From positions 1 to 61,832 of the forward strand of contig JALEZQ010000074.1 in NCBI GenBank assembly GCA_022772475.1: a DNA stretch of 61,832 nucleotides, in the 5' to 3' direction. The DNA comes from Bacteroidales bacterium. Lineage in GTDB: Bacteria; Bacteroidota; Bacteroidia; Bacteroidales; Bacteroidaceae. Numbering within the stretch: the stretch's first letter is position 1; each line of letters begins with the position of its first letter. Of this stretch, positions 54,750-61,832 are shown piece by piece. Position numbers and translations under genes: made by a program. Below the pieces are notes generated by a model. It was not told the DNA's origin. It saw only the letters and a list, made by a program, of their open reading frames with translations, and did no database searches.

Positions 54750-54935
54750 ATGAAGAAACCCTATCAAGTGCCTACCGCCACGGTGGTCCGCCTTTGCTTG
54801 CAAAACGCCATCCTGCAAGGCTCCAACATCTCCATCGGCGGTTCTACCGACCGTTTTGACGCCAATCGCTACGACAACGATGGCGAATCAGACTGGGGCG
54901 AATGGAACGGTAGAGAAGAAACCCTCGAGGAATAA
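54750..54935 (+). CDS. Small hypothetical protein (61 residues)
   Basis: MKKPYQVPTATVVRLCLQNAILQGS is followed by a Gly/Ser, then acidic Asp/Asn/Trp-rich tail. The pattern M-K-K-x-Y-x-x-P...ILQGS resembles a group of short Bacteroidales proteins I recognise only as hypothetical. There is no signal peptide or membrane helix. An alternative ATG at 54726 adds eight residues; the second is preferred because the pattern begins there. It lies 51 nt after the GH20 stop and before a strong terminator, so it is probably co-transcribed with it. Confidence 0.65.
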   Translation: MKKPYQVPTATVVRLCLQNAILQGSNISIGGSTDRFDANRYDNDGESDWGEWNGREETLEE

Positions 54936-54998
54936 CCCGGCGCCTTCGGCCTGCGCCTCTGCCCGTTAGAAGTAGGGGCCCGAAGGCTGCCATATCAC

Positions 54999-55035
54999 AA
55001 AAGGACTGTGCTATCATCGGTGCAGTCCTTTTTTT
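54999..55035 (+). terminator. Terminator after the GH20/small protein unit
   Basis: AAAGGACTG and CAGTCCTTT pair around a 13-nt loop (with an internal GC pairing), followed by a long T tract. Confidence 0.85.
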
Positions 55036-55148
55036 CGTGCAATGTGTTTGCTTGGTCCTGCCTGTCGCCTATCGGGCGCGTCACCGGGGCGCCATTCTTA
55101 TAGTGAGTCTTTCTGTTTCTGTGTTTCAGTGTAGGGTGGGGTATACGA

Positions 55149-55182
55149 AAAAAGGCAATGGTCGCGAAACCATTGCCTTTTT
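55149..55182 (-). terminator. Terminator of the tRNA-Asp/tRNA-Arg unit
   Basis: AAAAAGGCAATGGT pairs perfectly with ACCATTGCCTTTTT around CGCGAA; T tracts on both strands. Confidence 0.8.
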
Positions 55183-55190
55183 CATTGTGG

Positions 55191-55264
55191 TGACTCATGC
55201 AGGATTCAAACCTGCAACCTTCTGATCCGTAGTCAGATGCTCTATTCAGTTGAGCTAATGAGCC
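55191..55264 (-). tRNA. tRNA-Arg (anticodon ACG)
   Basis: A 74-nt minus-strand cloverleaf: acceptor GGCTCAT/ATGAGTC, anticodon stem TCTGA/TCAGA around loop CTACGGA, T-arm with TTTGAAT loop. Anticodon ACG, expected to be deaminated to ICG. Second of a two-tRNA unit. Confidence 0.94.
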
Positions 55265-55280
55265 AAACCATAAAGAGAAG

Positions 55281-55354
55281 CGGTGCGTACGGGACTCGAA
55301 CCCGTGACCCCATGCGTGACAGGCATGTATTCTAACCAACTGAACTAACGCACC
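55281..55354 (-). tRNA. tRNA-Asp (anticodon GTC)
   Basis: A 74-nt minus-strand cloverleaf: acceptor GGTGCGT/ACGCACC, anticodon stem CATGC/GCATG around CTGTCAC, discriminator G. It lies 16 nt upstream of tRNA-Arg(ACG), same promoter. Confidence 0.95.
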
Positions 55355-55429
55355 GTTTTTGAAAGATTCTCTTGCAACAAGTGTTGAGGCTTTTTCTCTG
55401 AGGAAACCCTCGTTCCTTGTTTGCGAGTG

Positions 55430-55461
55430 CAAAGGTAGGGCCTTTTCGCAAATCCACCAAA
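55430..55461 (-). promoter_or_regulatory. Promoter of the tRNA-Asp/tRNA-Arg unit
   Basis: On the minus strand TTTG (55458-55461), 20-nt spacer, TACCTTTG (55430-55437). The rest of the gap to 55683 shows no gene. Confidence 0.85.
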
Positions 55462-55683
55462 TGTTTTTCCTACTTTTTTCAAAGAAATCGCATTTTTTTG
55501 TGTTGCGTCCCCTGTTTGCCCCCTGTATTGCCACTATTTGCTAAGCGGACCTTGCAGAACAGGGCGAAAGGTTCATCCAAACTTTCCGCCCGTCCCCGCG
55601 GCCGCACGCCGCCCTATATATTAATAAAGAGTAAAAGGCGGAGGGTGGGGCAGCGGGCAACCGCCATTGTCAGAAGAAAGGTC

Positions 55684-55691
55684 TATCTTTG
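55684..55691 (+). promoter_or_regulatory. -7 box of the alpha-2-macroglobulin-like gene
   Basis: TATCTTTG (TAnnTTTG). Between it and the ATG is a short direct repeat, CAGCCTTTACACAGCCTTTA and a diverged third copy (55720-55755). Confidence 0.55.
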
Positions 55692-55778
55692 CATACATAT
55701 CCCCTCGCCGCCCTGCGGCAGCCTTTACACAGCCTTTACACAGCCTTCACACAGACAGAAAATCCCCTCACACAGACT

Positions 55779-58700
55779 ATGCAAAAACGAATCTCCATCC
55801 TCCTCGTCGCCCTCTGCGGCCTGTTTGTTATTCCCCATTCCCTTTCGGCTCAGACCTATGAGCGCATGCTCGCCGACGTTCAGGACGCCGCCCGCCGCGA
55901 CCTGCCGCAGACCGCCCTGCAGCATGCTCGGCGTATGGCCGTGCGTGCTGAGGCCGAGGGACAGACCGCCTGGCTGCTGCGCGCCATGATGCTCCGGCTG
56001 TGGCTCCACGAAGACCTCTCCGCCGACAGTGCCCGCATCGACCTGACGCAGTTACGCCGCATGGCCGCCGCCGAGCAGCGTCCCGTTGAGCGCGCCCTGT
56101 GGCACGTCGTCACGGGCCATGCCGAGGGCGCCCTGCAGGCCGACACCGCCGCTCAGGCCCGCGCCCGCCGCTGCTTCGATACAGCCCTCGCGGACCTCCG
56201 CCCCTTGGCCGAGGCCCGCACCGATGCCTACCAGCCCCTCTTCGTCAAGGGACGCGACAGCCGCCTCTATGCCGACGACCTGCTCAGCGTCGTGCTGCGC
56301 AGCGTCACCGCCACGCCCGTCCTCGACAGCGACAGCCGGGCCGCTCTTCGGGGCCGCGCCCGTCGTCTGTACGACACGATGGGGCGCCGCGACGCCGCCC
56401 TGCTCTGCGCCATCGACAGTGTGCAGCAAGCCCTCGCCGCCGAGGGCCATAGTGCCGAGGCCGTCCGTAGCGCCAGTGCCGCCCTGCGCCGCTTGGCCGA
56501 GCAGTATGCCGGCGCCGAGGCCGCCGTCGAGATATACATCGCCTACACCCACCTGCCCACCCCCTACGGCACCGCCGACGATGCCGCCGCCGACCGTTTG
56601 GCCATGGCTCGCGAAGGCCTGTCTCGCTACGGCCGTCAAGCCCGCGCCGCCGTCTTGCGGCAGTACATCGCCCGGGCCGAGCAGCCCATGATGGCCCTGC
56701 ATACGCCCTCGGAAGTGCTCCTGCCCGGCAGTCCCACGCAGGCCGTGCTCCGGCACCGCAATGTCCGCCAGTGCCGTCTGCGCTTCCTTAGGCTGAAGAA
56801 TGTCAACGCCGCCGACCGCCGCCTGGCCGACCGCCGGTTTAAGGGCATTGGCACCACCACCGTCGCCACGCAGACCTTCGTCCCCACGGCCGAGGCTCCG
56901 GCGCATGTGACGCAGACCGACACCGTCAGCATCTGTCTCGACCAGCCCGGCATCTACATGGTAGAACTCCTTGCCGACGGCAAGCGGGTGGGGCAGGAAC
57001 TGCTCTATGTCTCCGGCGTCTATCCCCTGCTCACCCACAATACGCCCGACGGCACGCGCCTGCTCCTGCTCGACGCCCATAGCGGCGCCCCGTTGCAGGG
57101 CGGCCGCGTGGAGGTGCGCCGCCTGACCGAGACCGGCAGCCAGCAGGTCGCCGCCTACGACGCCGACAGCCGGGGACGCATCTTCGTGCCCGCCGCCGGC
57201 CGTGGCGCCGGCGTCCGTACCTGCTACGTCCGTGTGGGTACCGATGCCTATCATCCCGCCGTCTATCTCTATCCCGACTACCGCCGGCCCTATACCCAGC
57301 CCACGAACCATACCACCGCCACCCTCTTCACCGACCGCGCCATCTACCGCCCCGGACAGACGGTGCAGGTGTCCGGCCTAGTCTATACCCAGCAGGGCGA
57401 CGACGTCCGCGTCGCCACCGGCTATACCGACTGCCTGCTGCTCTCCGATGCCCGCGGCAAGGAGGTGGCCCATGTGGAGGTGAAGACCGACTCGTTCGGC
57501 GTCTTCACCGCCACCTTCCCCCTGCCCGCCGTGTGCCTGCCCGGCGCCTTCACCCTGCGCGGCACCAAGGGCGGCTGGGCCACGGTCCGCGTCGAGGCGT
57601 ACAAGCGTCCCACCTTTGAGGTCAACATGCTGCCCGTGGACGGAGGCTACCGTGCCGGCGACAGCGTATGGGTGCGTGGCACGGTCAAGACCTATACCGG
57701 TATGCCCCTTGCCGACTGCCGTGTGCGCTACGACGTGCAGCAGCGCGAGGGCTGGGTGCGCCAGGCCCCTGCGGGTGGCCGCCGTGCCGATGACGTGACG
57801 GGCGAGGTGCAGACCGACAGTACGGGCGCCTTTGCCGTTCCCGTCGTGCTGCAGGTGCCCGCGGATGGCCCCGCCCTGTGGCGTCGCTTCTATGACGTGG
57901 CGGTGGCCGTGACGGCCGCCAACGGCGAGACCGCCGAAGCGCGGACCACCCTGCCGCTGGCCTCGCGCCGCGCCTGGCTCTCGGCCGACCTCCCCGCCGT
58001 CGTCTGCCGCGAGCAGGCCCGCCCCTTCACCGTGCGCCAGACCAATGCCATGGGACAGGCCATCGACGGCCGGGCGGCATGGACGCTGACCGCCGCTGAC
58101 GGACGTCAGGTGGCCGCCGGCACGCTGACCTGCGGCACGCCCGTGATGCCCGCTGCATGGCTGACCCTGCCGTCGGGACGCTACGAGGCCACGTTCACCC
58201 TGGCCGGCACCGACACCCTGCACCATACGCTGACCCTCTTCTCCGCGGCCGACCGCCGGCCCGCTGCGCCGGAGCCCCTCTTCATCTACGAGCGCATGAA
58301 CGCCGCCGGCGACACCTGCCACCTGTGGATAGGATCGTCGCTGCCCGAGGCCACGCTCTTTGCCGATGCCTTCACGGCCTCCGGCAGCCATCGCGCCGAC
58401 ATGCTGACGGTCGCCGACAGTCTGCTGCACCTGGTGCTGGCCTGGCAGACGGCCGACGGCGATGCCGCGACGCATGCTTTTGCCTTGGTCAATGAGGGAA
58501 AACTGTACACCCACACCGTGCGCCTGCGCCGTCCGCAACCCGATAAGCGCCTGCTGCTCCGTTGGACCTCCTTCCGCGACCATACCGTGCCCGGGCAGCA
58601 CGAAATCTGGCGTTTGCGCCTGACCCATCCCGACGGCCGCCCGGCCGACGCCCATCTGATGGCGCGCCTCTACGACGCCTCGCTCGACGCCCTGCAGCGC

Positions 58701-61361
58701 CAGCCCTGGCAGTTTGGCCTCTACTTTCCCCGCACGGCGCCCGCCCTGCGCACTGCCGGTCCCGTCAACGGCGCGTTCTTCTGTCAGGGCTTCGTGCCCC
58801 GGCGCACCATCCATACGCCCTCGCTCACCTTCACCCGCTGGCAGACGGGCGTCATTGGCCGCTATGCCACGGCCACGACCGACGACCTGGCGGAGTCGCT
58901 GACGGTGGTGGAAAATTCCAAGGCCCTGGTCATGCCGCGCATGAGTCGCGCCACAGCCAAGGAGGCCACGATGCGGCTGGCCGGCACTGCCGTGGCCGAC
59001 GAATCTTTGGCCAACGAGAAGGGGATAGGCAGTGAGGAGGCCGATGCCGATGCCGGTGCCGCCCTCGCCGCCGATGCCCTGCGCCGCCGGTTTGCCGAGA
59101 CGGCCTACTTCAACGCCGCCCTGCGCACCGATGCCCGGGGTGAGGTGACGATGGAGTTTACCCTGCCCGAGGCCCTGACGTCATGGTCGTTCACCGCCCT
59201 GGGTCACACGCGCCAGATGGACTACGGTCGTCTGGACACCCTCATCGTGGCCCGCAAGATGCTCATGGCCACGGCCGCCCTGCCCCGCTATGTGCGGACC
59301 GGCGACCGCGTGACGCTGCCCGTGAGCGTGCAGAACCTGGCCGGCAGCCCCGTGAGCGGCACGCTGACCGCCGAGGTACTCGATGCCGCCACCGGCCGCC
59401 GCCTGCTGCGTCAGCGTCTGCCCTTCGCCGACGTGGCGCCTCAGGGCACGCAGACGCTCCGGTTCACCGTCGATGTGCCGCAGACTACGGCCCTCGACTG
59501 CCGCTTCCTGGCCGAAGGCGACGCCTTCAGCGACGGCGAGGCCCATCTGCTCCCCGTCCTGGCCGATGCCGTCGAGACCGTCCGCTCGGTGGCCTTCACG
59601 CTGGATAGCGACCGCCCGCTGACGTTGCGCCTCGACACCCTCTGGCGCGGCAGCAAGGGCGCCGACAATGCCCGTCTGACAGTGGAGACCTCGGCCAATC
59701 CGCTGTGGTATGCCGTGGCATCGCTGCCCACACTGACGCAGGGCGAGGCCACGTCGGCCACCGAGTGGGCCCGCCGCTACTATGCCGTCACGCTGGCTGC
59801 CCGGATGGTGCGCGACATGCCCGCCTTGGCCACCGCCTTCGATGCCACGACGGCAGAGGCTACGTCGCCCCTGCTCCGCAACGACGACGTGCGCGCTATC
59901 CTTGAGGCCGAGACGCCCTGGGCCGCCCGCTTAGACAGCGAGGCGCAGCGGCGTGAGGCCATGCAGCGCCTCTTCGACGACGGCGCCATTGCCGCCACGC
60001 AGGCCACGGCCGTAGAGCGCCTGCTGGCCCTGCAGACGGCAGAGGGCGGATGGTCGTGGTACCCCGGTATGCCTGCCAACGCCCATATCACGGCCGAGGT
60101 GGCCGTCCTCCTGGCCCGCCTCTACCACCTGACGGGCGATGCCACCCTGCGCCGCAGCCGCGACCGCGCCATGACCTGGCTGGCCGCCGAGATGGTGCGC
60201 GAGGTCAAGGCGCGCAAGGCGGCAAAGAGCGAGGCGCCTCTGGGCATGACGGCCCTGCGCTACCTCTATGCGCGCGCCCTGATGGGGCAGAAGCCCGATG
60301 CCGATGCCCGCTACCTCATGGCCTGTGCACAGCGCCGGCCGCTGGCCACCTCGCTCCACGAGAAGGCGATGCTGGCCGTTGTCATGGCACGCAGCGGTGA
60401 GCAGACCGAGGCCGCCACGCTCTGCCGCAGTCTGCTGGAGCACACGGTGACGGCGCCCGCCATGGGCCGCTGGTTCGACAGCCGCCGGGCACCGCTGACG
60501 CGCGAGAGTTACCGCATTCCCACGCAGACGGCGGCTATCGAGGCGCTGATGCTGGTGGGTGGCGACGACAACCGTCGTGCCGCCGACGAGATGCGCCGGT
60601 GGCTCATGCAGGCCAAGCGCACGCAGCACTGGCAGGGCAGTACGGCGACGGCCGATGCCGTCTATGCCCTGCTCGCTCAGCCCGAGGCACGCCAGCGCCT
60701 GAAGGCCGACGGCGATACGGCGGTGGTCTATCACACGCTGCTGCGTGGCCGCCGCATCCTCGATGCCAACGATGCTGCTTCGGCGCTGGCGCCGCAGACG
60801 GTGGGCTATACCTGCCGCCAGTGGATGGGCGATACGGCCACGACGGCCACCGATCTGACCCTGCGCCGCGCGGGCAGTAAGACGCCGGCATGGGGCAGCG
60901 TCACGGCGCGTTTCACCACGCCCGTGGCAGCGGCTGTGGCGACGGCGAACGGACTGGCCGTAGAGCGCCGCTACGAAGTGCGCTGCGGCGGTCAATGGGC
61001 GTTGCTGCATGAGGGCGAGGCCGTCCGCCCGGGCGAGCAGGTGCGTCAGGTGACCACCGTCACGGCCGACCGCGACTACGACCTCGTGGCCCTCAAGGTG
61101 GCGCGTCCGGCGCATCTGCAGCCCGCGCAGCCGCTCTCCACGACGGTATGGGACGGTGGCCTCTGTGCCTACCGTGCCGTGCGTGATGCGGCGACGACGC
61201 TCTACATCGACCATCTGCCCAAGGGGCGCCACACCTTCACCGAGGTGTATGTGGCCGACCGCACGGGCTGCTACCAGAGTGGCGTCACCACGGTGACCTG
61301 CACCTACGCCCCCGAGTTTGGCGGCCAGACGGCAGGCTACCGGTGGGGGCAACGGCGGTAG
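55779..61361 (+). CDS. Alpha-2-macroglobulin family protein, thioester-less
   Basis: 1860 residues from the ATG at 55779, chosen for its signal peptide (MQKRISILLVALCGLFVIPHS, cleavage near LSAQ-TYE); no lipobox. The first 400 residues are helical and repeat-like. Macroglobulin domains follow: TATLFTDRAIYRPGQTVQVSG (MG2-like, about 510) and the A2M region EVTMEFTLPEALTSWSFTALGHTRQ (about 1125). The C-terminal helical thioester-domain region is present (LLALQTAEGGWSWYPGMPAN, about 1415) but the CxEQ thioester motif is absent, as in many Bacteroidetes homologues. Bacterial A2Ms trap or inhibit proteases in the periplasm or at the surface; without the thioester, covalent trapping is impossible. 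No pbpC neighbour is seen. It stands alone with its own -7 box. Confidence 0.9.
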   Translation: MQKRISILLVALCGLFVIPHSLSAQTYERMLADVQDAARRDLPQTALQHARRMAVRAEAEGQTAWLLRAMMLRLWLHEDLSADSARIDLTQLRRMAAAEQRPVERALWHVVTGHAEGALQADTAAQARARRCFDTALADLRPLAEARTDAYQPLFVKGRDSRLYADDLLSVVLRSVTATPVLDSDSRAALRGRARRLYDTMGRRDAALLCAIDSVQQALAAEGHSAEAVRSASAALRRLAEQYAGAEAAVEIYIAYTHLPTPYGTADDAAADRLAMAREGLSRYGRQARAAVLRQYIARAEQPMMALHTPSEVLLPGSPTQAVLRHRNVRQCRLRFLRLKNVNAADRRLADRRFKGIGTTTVATQTFVPTAEAPAHVTQTDTVSICLDQPGIYMVELLADGKRVGQELLYVSGVYPLLTHNTPDGTRLLLLDAHSGAPLQGGRVEVRRLTETGSQQVAAYDADSRGRIFVPAAGRGAGVRTCYVRVGTDAYHPAVYLYPDYRRPYTQPTNHTTATLFTDRAIYRPGQTVQVSGLVYTQQGDDVRVATGYTDCLLLSDARGKEVAHVEVKTDSFGVFTATFPLPAVCLPGAFTLRGTKGGWATVRVEAYKRPTFEVNMLPVDGGYRAGDSVWVRGTVKTYTGMPLADCRVRYDVQQREGWVRQAPAGGRRADDVTGEVQTDSTGAFAVPVVLQVPADGPALWRRFYDVAVAVTAANGETAEARTTLPLASRRAWLSADLPAVVCREQARPFTVRQTNAMGQAIDGRAAWTLTAADGRQVAAGTLTCGTPVMPAAWLTLPSGRYEATFTLAGTDTLHHTLTLFSAADRRPAAPEPLFIYERMNAAGDTCHLWIGSSLPEATLFADAFTASGSHRADMLTVADSLLHLVLAWQTADGDAATHAFALVNEGKLYTHTVRLRRPQPDKRLLLRWTSFRDHTVPGQHEIWRLRLTHPDGRPADAHLMARLYDASLDALQRQPWQFGLYFPRTAPALRTAGPVNGAFFCQGFVPRRTIHTPSLTFTRWQTGVIGRYATATTDDLAESLTVVENSKALVMPRMSRATAKEATMRLAGTAVADESLANEKGIGSEEADADAGAALAADALRRRFAETAYFNAALRTDARGEVTMEFTLPEALTSWSFTALGHTRQMDYGRLDTLIVARKMLMATAALPRYVRTGDRVTLPVSVQNLAGSPVSGTLTAEVLDAATGRRLLRQRLPFADVAPQGTQTLRFTVDVPQTTALDCRFLAEGDAFSDGEAHLLPVLADAVETVRSVAFTLDSDRPLTLRLDTLWRGSKGADNARLTVETSANPLWYAVASLPTLTQGEATSATEWARRYYAVTLAARMVRDMPALATAFDATTAEATSPLLRNDDVRAILEAETPWAARLDSEAQRREAMQRLFDDGAIAATQATAVERLLALQTAEGGWSWYPGMPANAHITAEVAVLLARLYHLTGDATLRRSRDRAMTWLAAEMVREVKARKAAKSEAPLGMTALRYLYARALMGQKPDADARYLMACAQRRPLATSLHEKAMLAVVMARSGEQTEAATLCRSLLEHTVTAPAMGRWFDSRRAPLTRESYRIPTQTAAIEALMLVGGDDNRRAADEMRRWLMQAKRTQHWQGSTATADAVYALLAQPEARQRLKADGDTAVVYHTLLRGRRILDANDAASALAPQTVGYTCRQWMGDTATTATDLTLRRAGSKTPAWGSVTARFTTPVAAAVATANGLAVERRYEVRCGGQWALLHEGEAVRPGEQVRQVTTVTADRDYDLVALKVARPAHLQPAQPLSTTVWDGGLCAYRAVRDAATTLYIDHLPKGRHTFTEVYVADRTGCYQSGVTTVTCTYAPEFGGQTAGYRWGQRR

Positions 61362-61382
61362 TACGACGACAACTTTACAATC

Positions 61383-61476
61383 ATTGCTGTTTACCGCACA
61401 GCAATCATAATAGCATAAGGTATCGCGGCCTTGTAGTCGTGCCATGCGGGTGGACATGGCACGACTACAGGGCCGC
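61383..61476. terminator. Hairpins downstream of the alpha-2-macroglobulin-like gene
   Basis: First ATTGCTGT/ACAGCAAT (61383-61405), then a long stem at 61425-61476 whose arms (GCGGCC, one mismatch, TGTAGTCGTGCCATG) are complementary over about 21 of 22 positions. Neither has a good T tract, so the function as terminator is uncertain. Confidence 0.5.
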
Positions 61477-61832
61477 GGCGCTTGTCTTTACGTTCTCAAC
61501 CCACACAAGTGGAAAACAAGATGTAACTTTGCGTTAAGGCCGATGTGTGATACCTTCAGAACGAACGGGAGAGGGTGTGTCAAAATGCTTACAAGCGGGG
61601 ATTTTGCGGAGCGTCGCCTCCTAGCGGGCCTCGTCGCTCAAACATCTTCATTTTGATACACCTTCCTCTTAGCGGGCAACGCGGCGCAAAGCCCCCCACA
61701 ATACACTTCACGTTGTGCGCAACGGTTTTCTATCATCGCCGGTTTCCCCTCCACAACTTTTAGGAAAGATTAACGGCGGACGAAGCAAAAAACGCGCCGC
61801 CAAGCATCAGAAAGCACGGCATGGGCGACGCG
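61477..61832. repeat. Intergenic repeats at the right window end
   Basis: No gene supported. Inverted arms GGTGTGTCAAAATG (61574-61587) and CATTTTGATACACC (61649-61662); the left arm resembles 6811-6824. At 61757-61775 TTTAGGAAAGATTAACGG is the reverse complement of a sequence at 33430-33447. Confidence 0.6.

Overview
The window comes from a Bacteroidales bacterium, most likely Prevotellaceae or a close relative with unusually high GC. Several things point there. Almost every gene start I could map carries the Bacteroidetes sigma factor -7 motif TAnnTTTG, often with TTTG about 20 nt upstream. SecD and SecF are fused. There is a complete type IX secretion core operon (porP-gldKLMN), fimbrillin-like lipoproteins, a TonB-dependent receptor, a DUF5689 lipoprotein and an rsfS-ftsH-cdsA operon. 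High GC and strong codon bias create very long antisense shadow ORFs, which I left out.

Layout. 1-523: 3' end of an AT-rich IS4-family transposase next to tRNA-Arg(CCT). 0.77-3.2 kb: NhaD-type antiporter, small outer membrane barrel, ABM-domain protein. 3.6-6.5 kb: secDF. 7.0-8.4 kb: hisS (minus). 8.6-17.9 kb: a surface locus with a fimbrillin-like/NUC1 nuclease lipoprotein, a fimbrillin-like/jelly-roll lipoprotein, a TonB-dependent receptor, a DUF5689/jelly-roll lipoprotein and an exported EEP nuclease, interrupted by a repeat-filled 0.9 kb gap. 18.1-21.9 kb: acpP-fabF-rnc, the last with a giant low-complexity tail. 22-28.8 kb: divergent transglutaminase-like protein and a multidomain GH31 enzyme, then a hairpin array and a GH95 remnant. 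29.3-32.7 kb: rsfS-ftsH-cdsA (minus). 33.0-36.7 kb: tRNA-Gln, crcB, pckA, upp. 36.9-43.3 kb: T9SS operon (minus). 43.3-44.8 kb: gene-poor, with two candidate small RNAs. 44.8-50.0 kb: gltX-waaA-rmuC, DUF3467 and DUF805 genes. 50.3-54.9 kb: initiator tRNA, GH20 hexosaminidase with a T9SS sorting tail, and a 61-residue protein. 55.2-55.4 kb: tRNA-Arg(ACG) and tRNA-Asp. 55.8-61.4 kb: a huge alpha-2-macroglobulin-like protein.

How they fit together. The window mixes housekeeping (translation, fatty acid and lipid synthesis, secretion, anaplerosis) with cell-surface foraging. The 8.6-17.9 kb locus is the most system-like region: its lipoproteins share modules in a chain (A-NUC1, A-B, DUF5689-B) around one TonB-dependent receptor, and a second exported nuclease lies downstream. 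This suggests extracellular nucleic-acid (or phosphodiester) scavenging. The GH20 enzyme carries a C-terminal domain of the type exported by the T9SS whose core operon is also here.

The intergenic DNA is rich in structured repeats: GACAAC/GTTGTC hairpins, a 22-bp array with compensatory changes, 21-bp arrays, 9-bp arrays built on palindromic hexamers (two of them inside coding tails), and large inverted repeats. All functional statements rest on motif recognition by eye; no database search was run.
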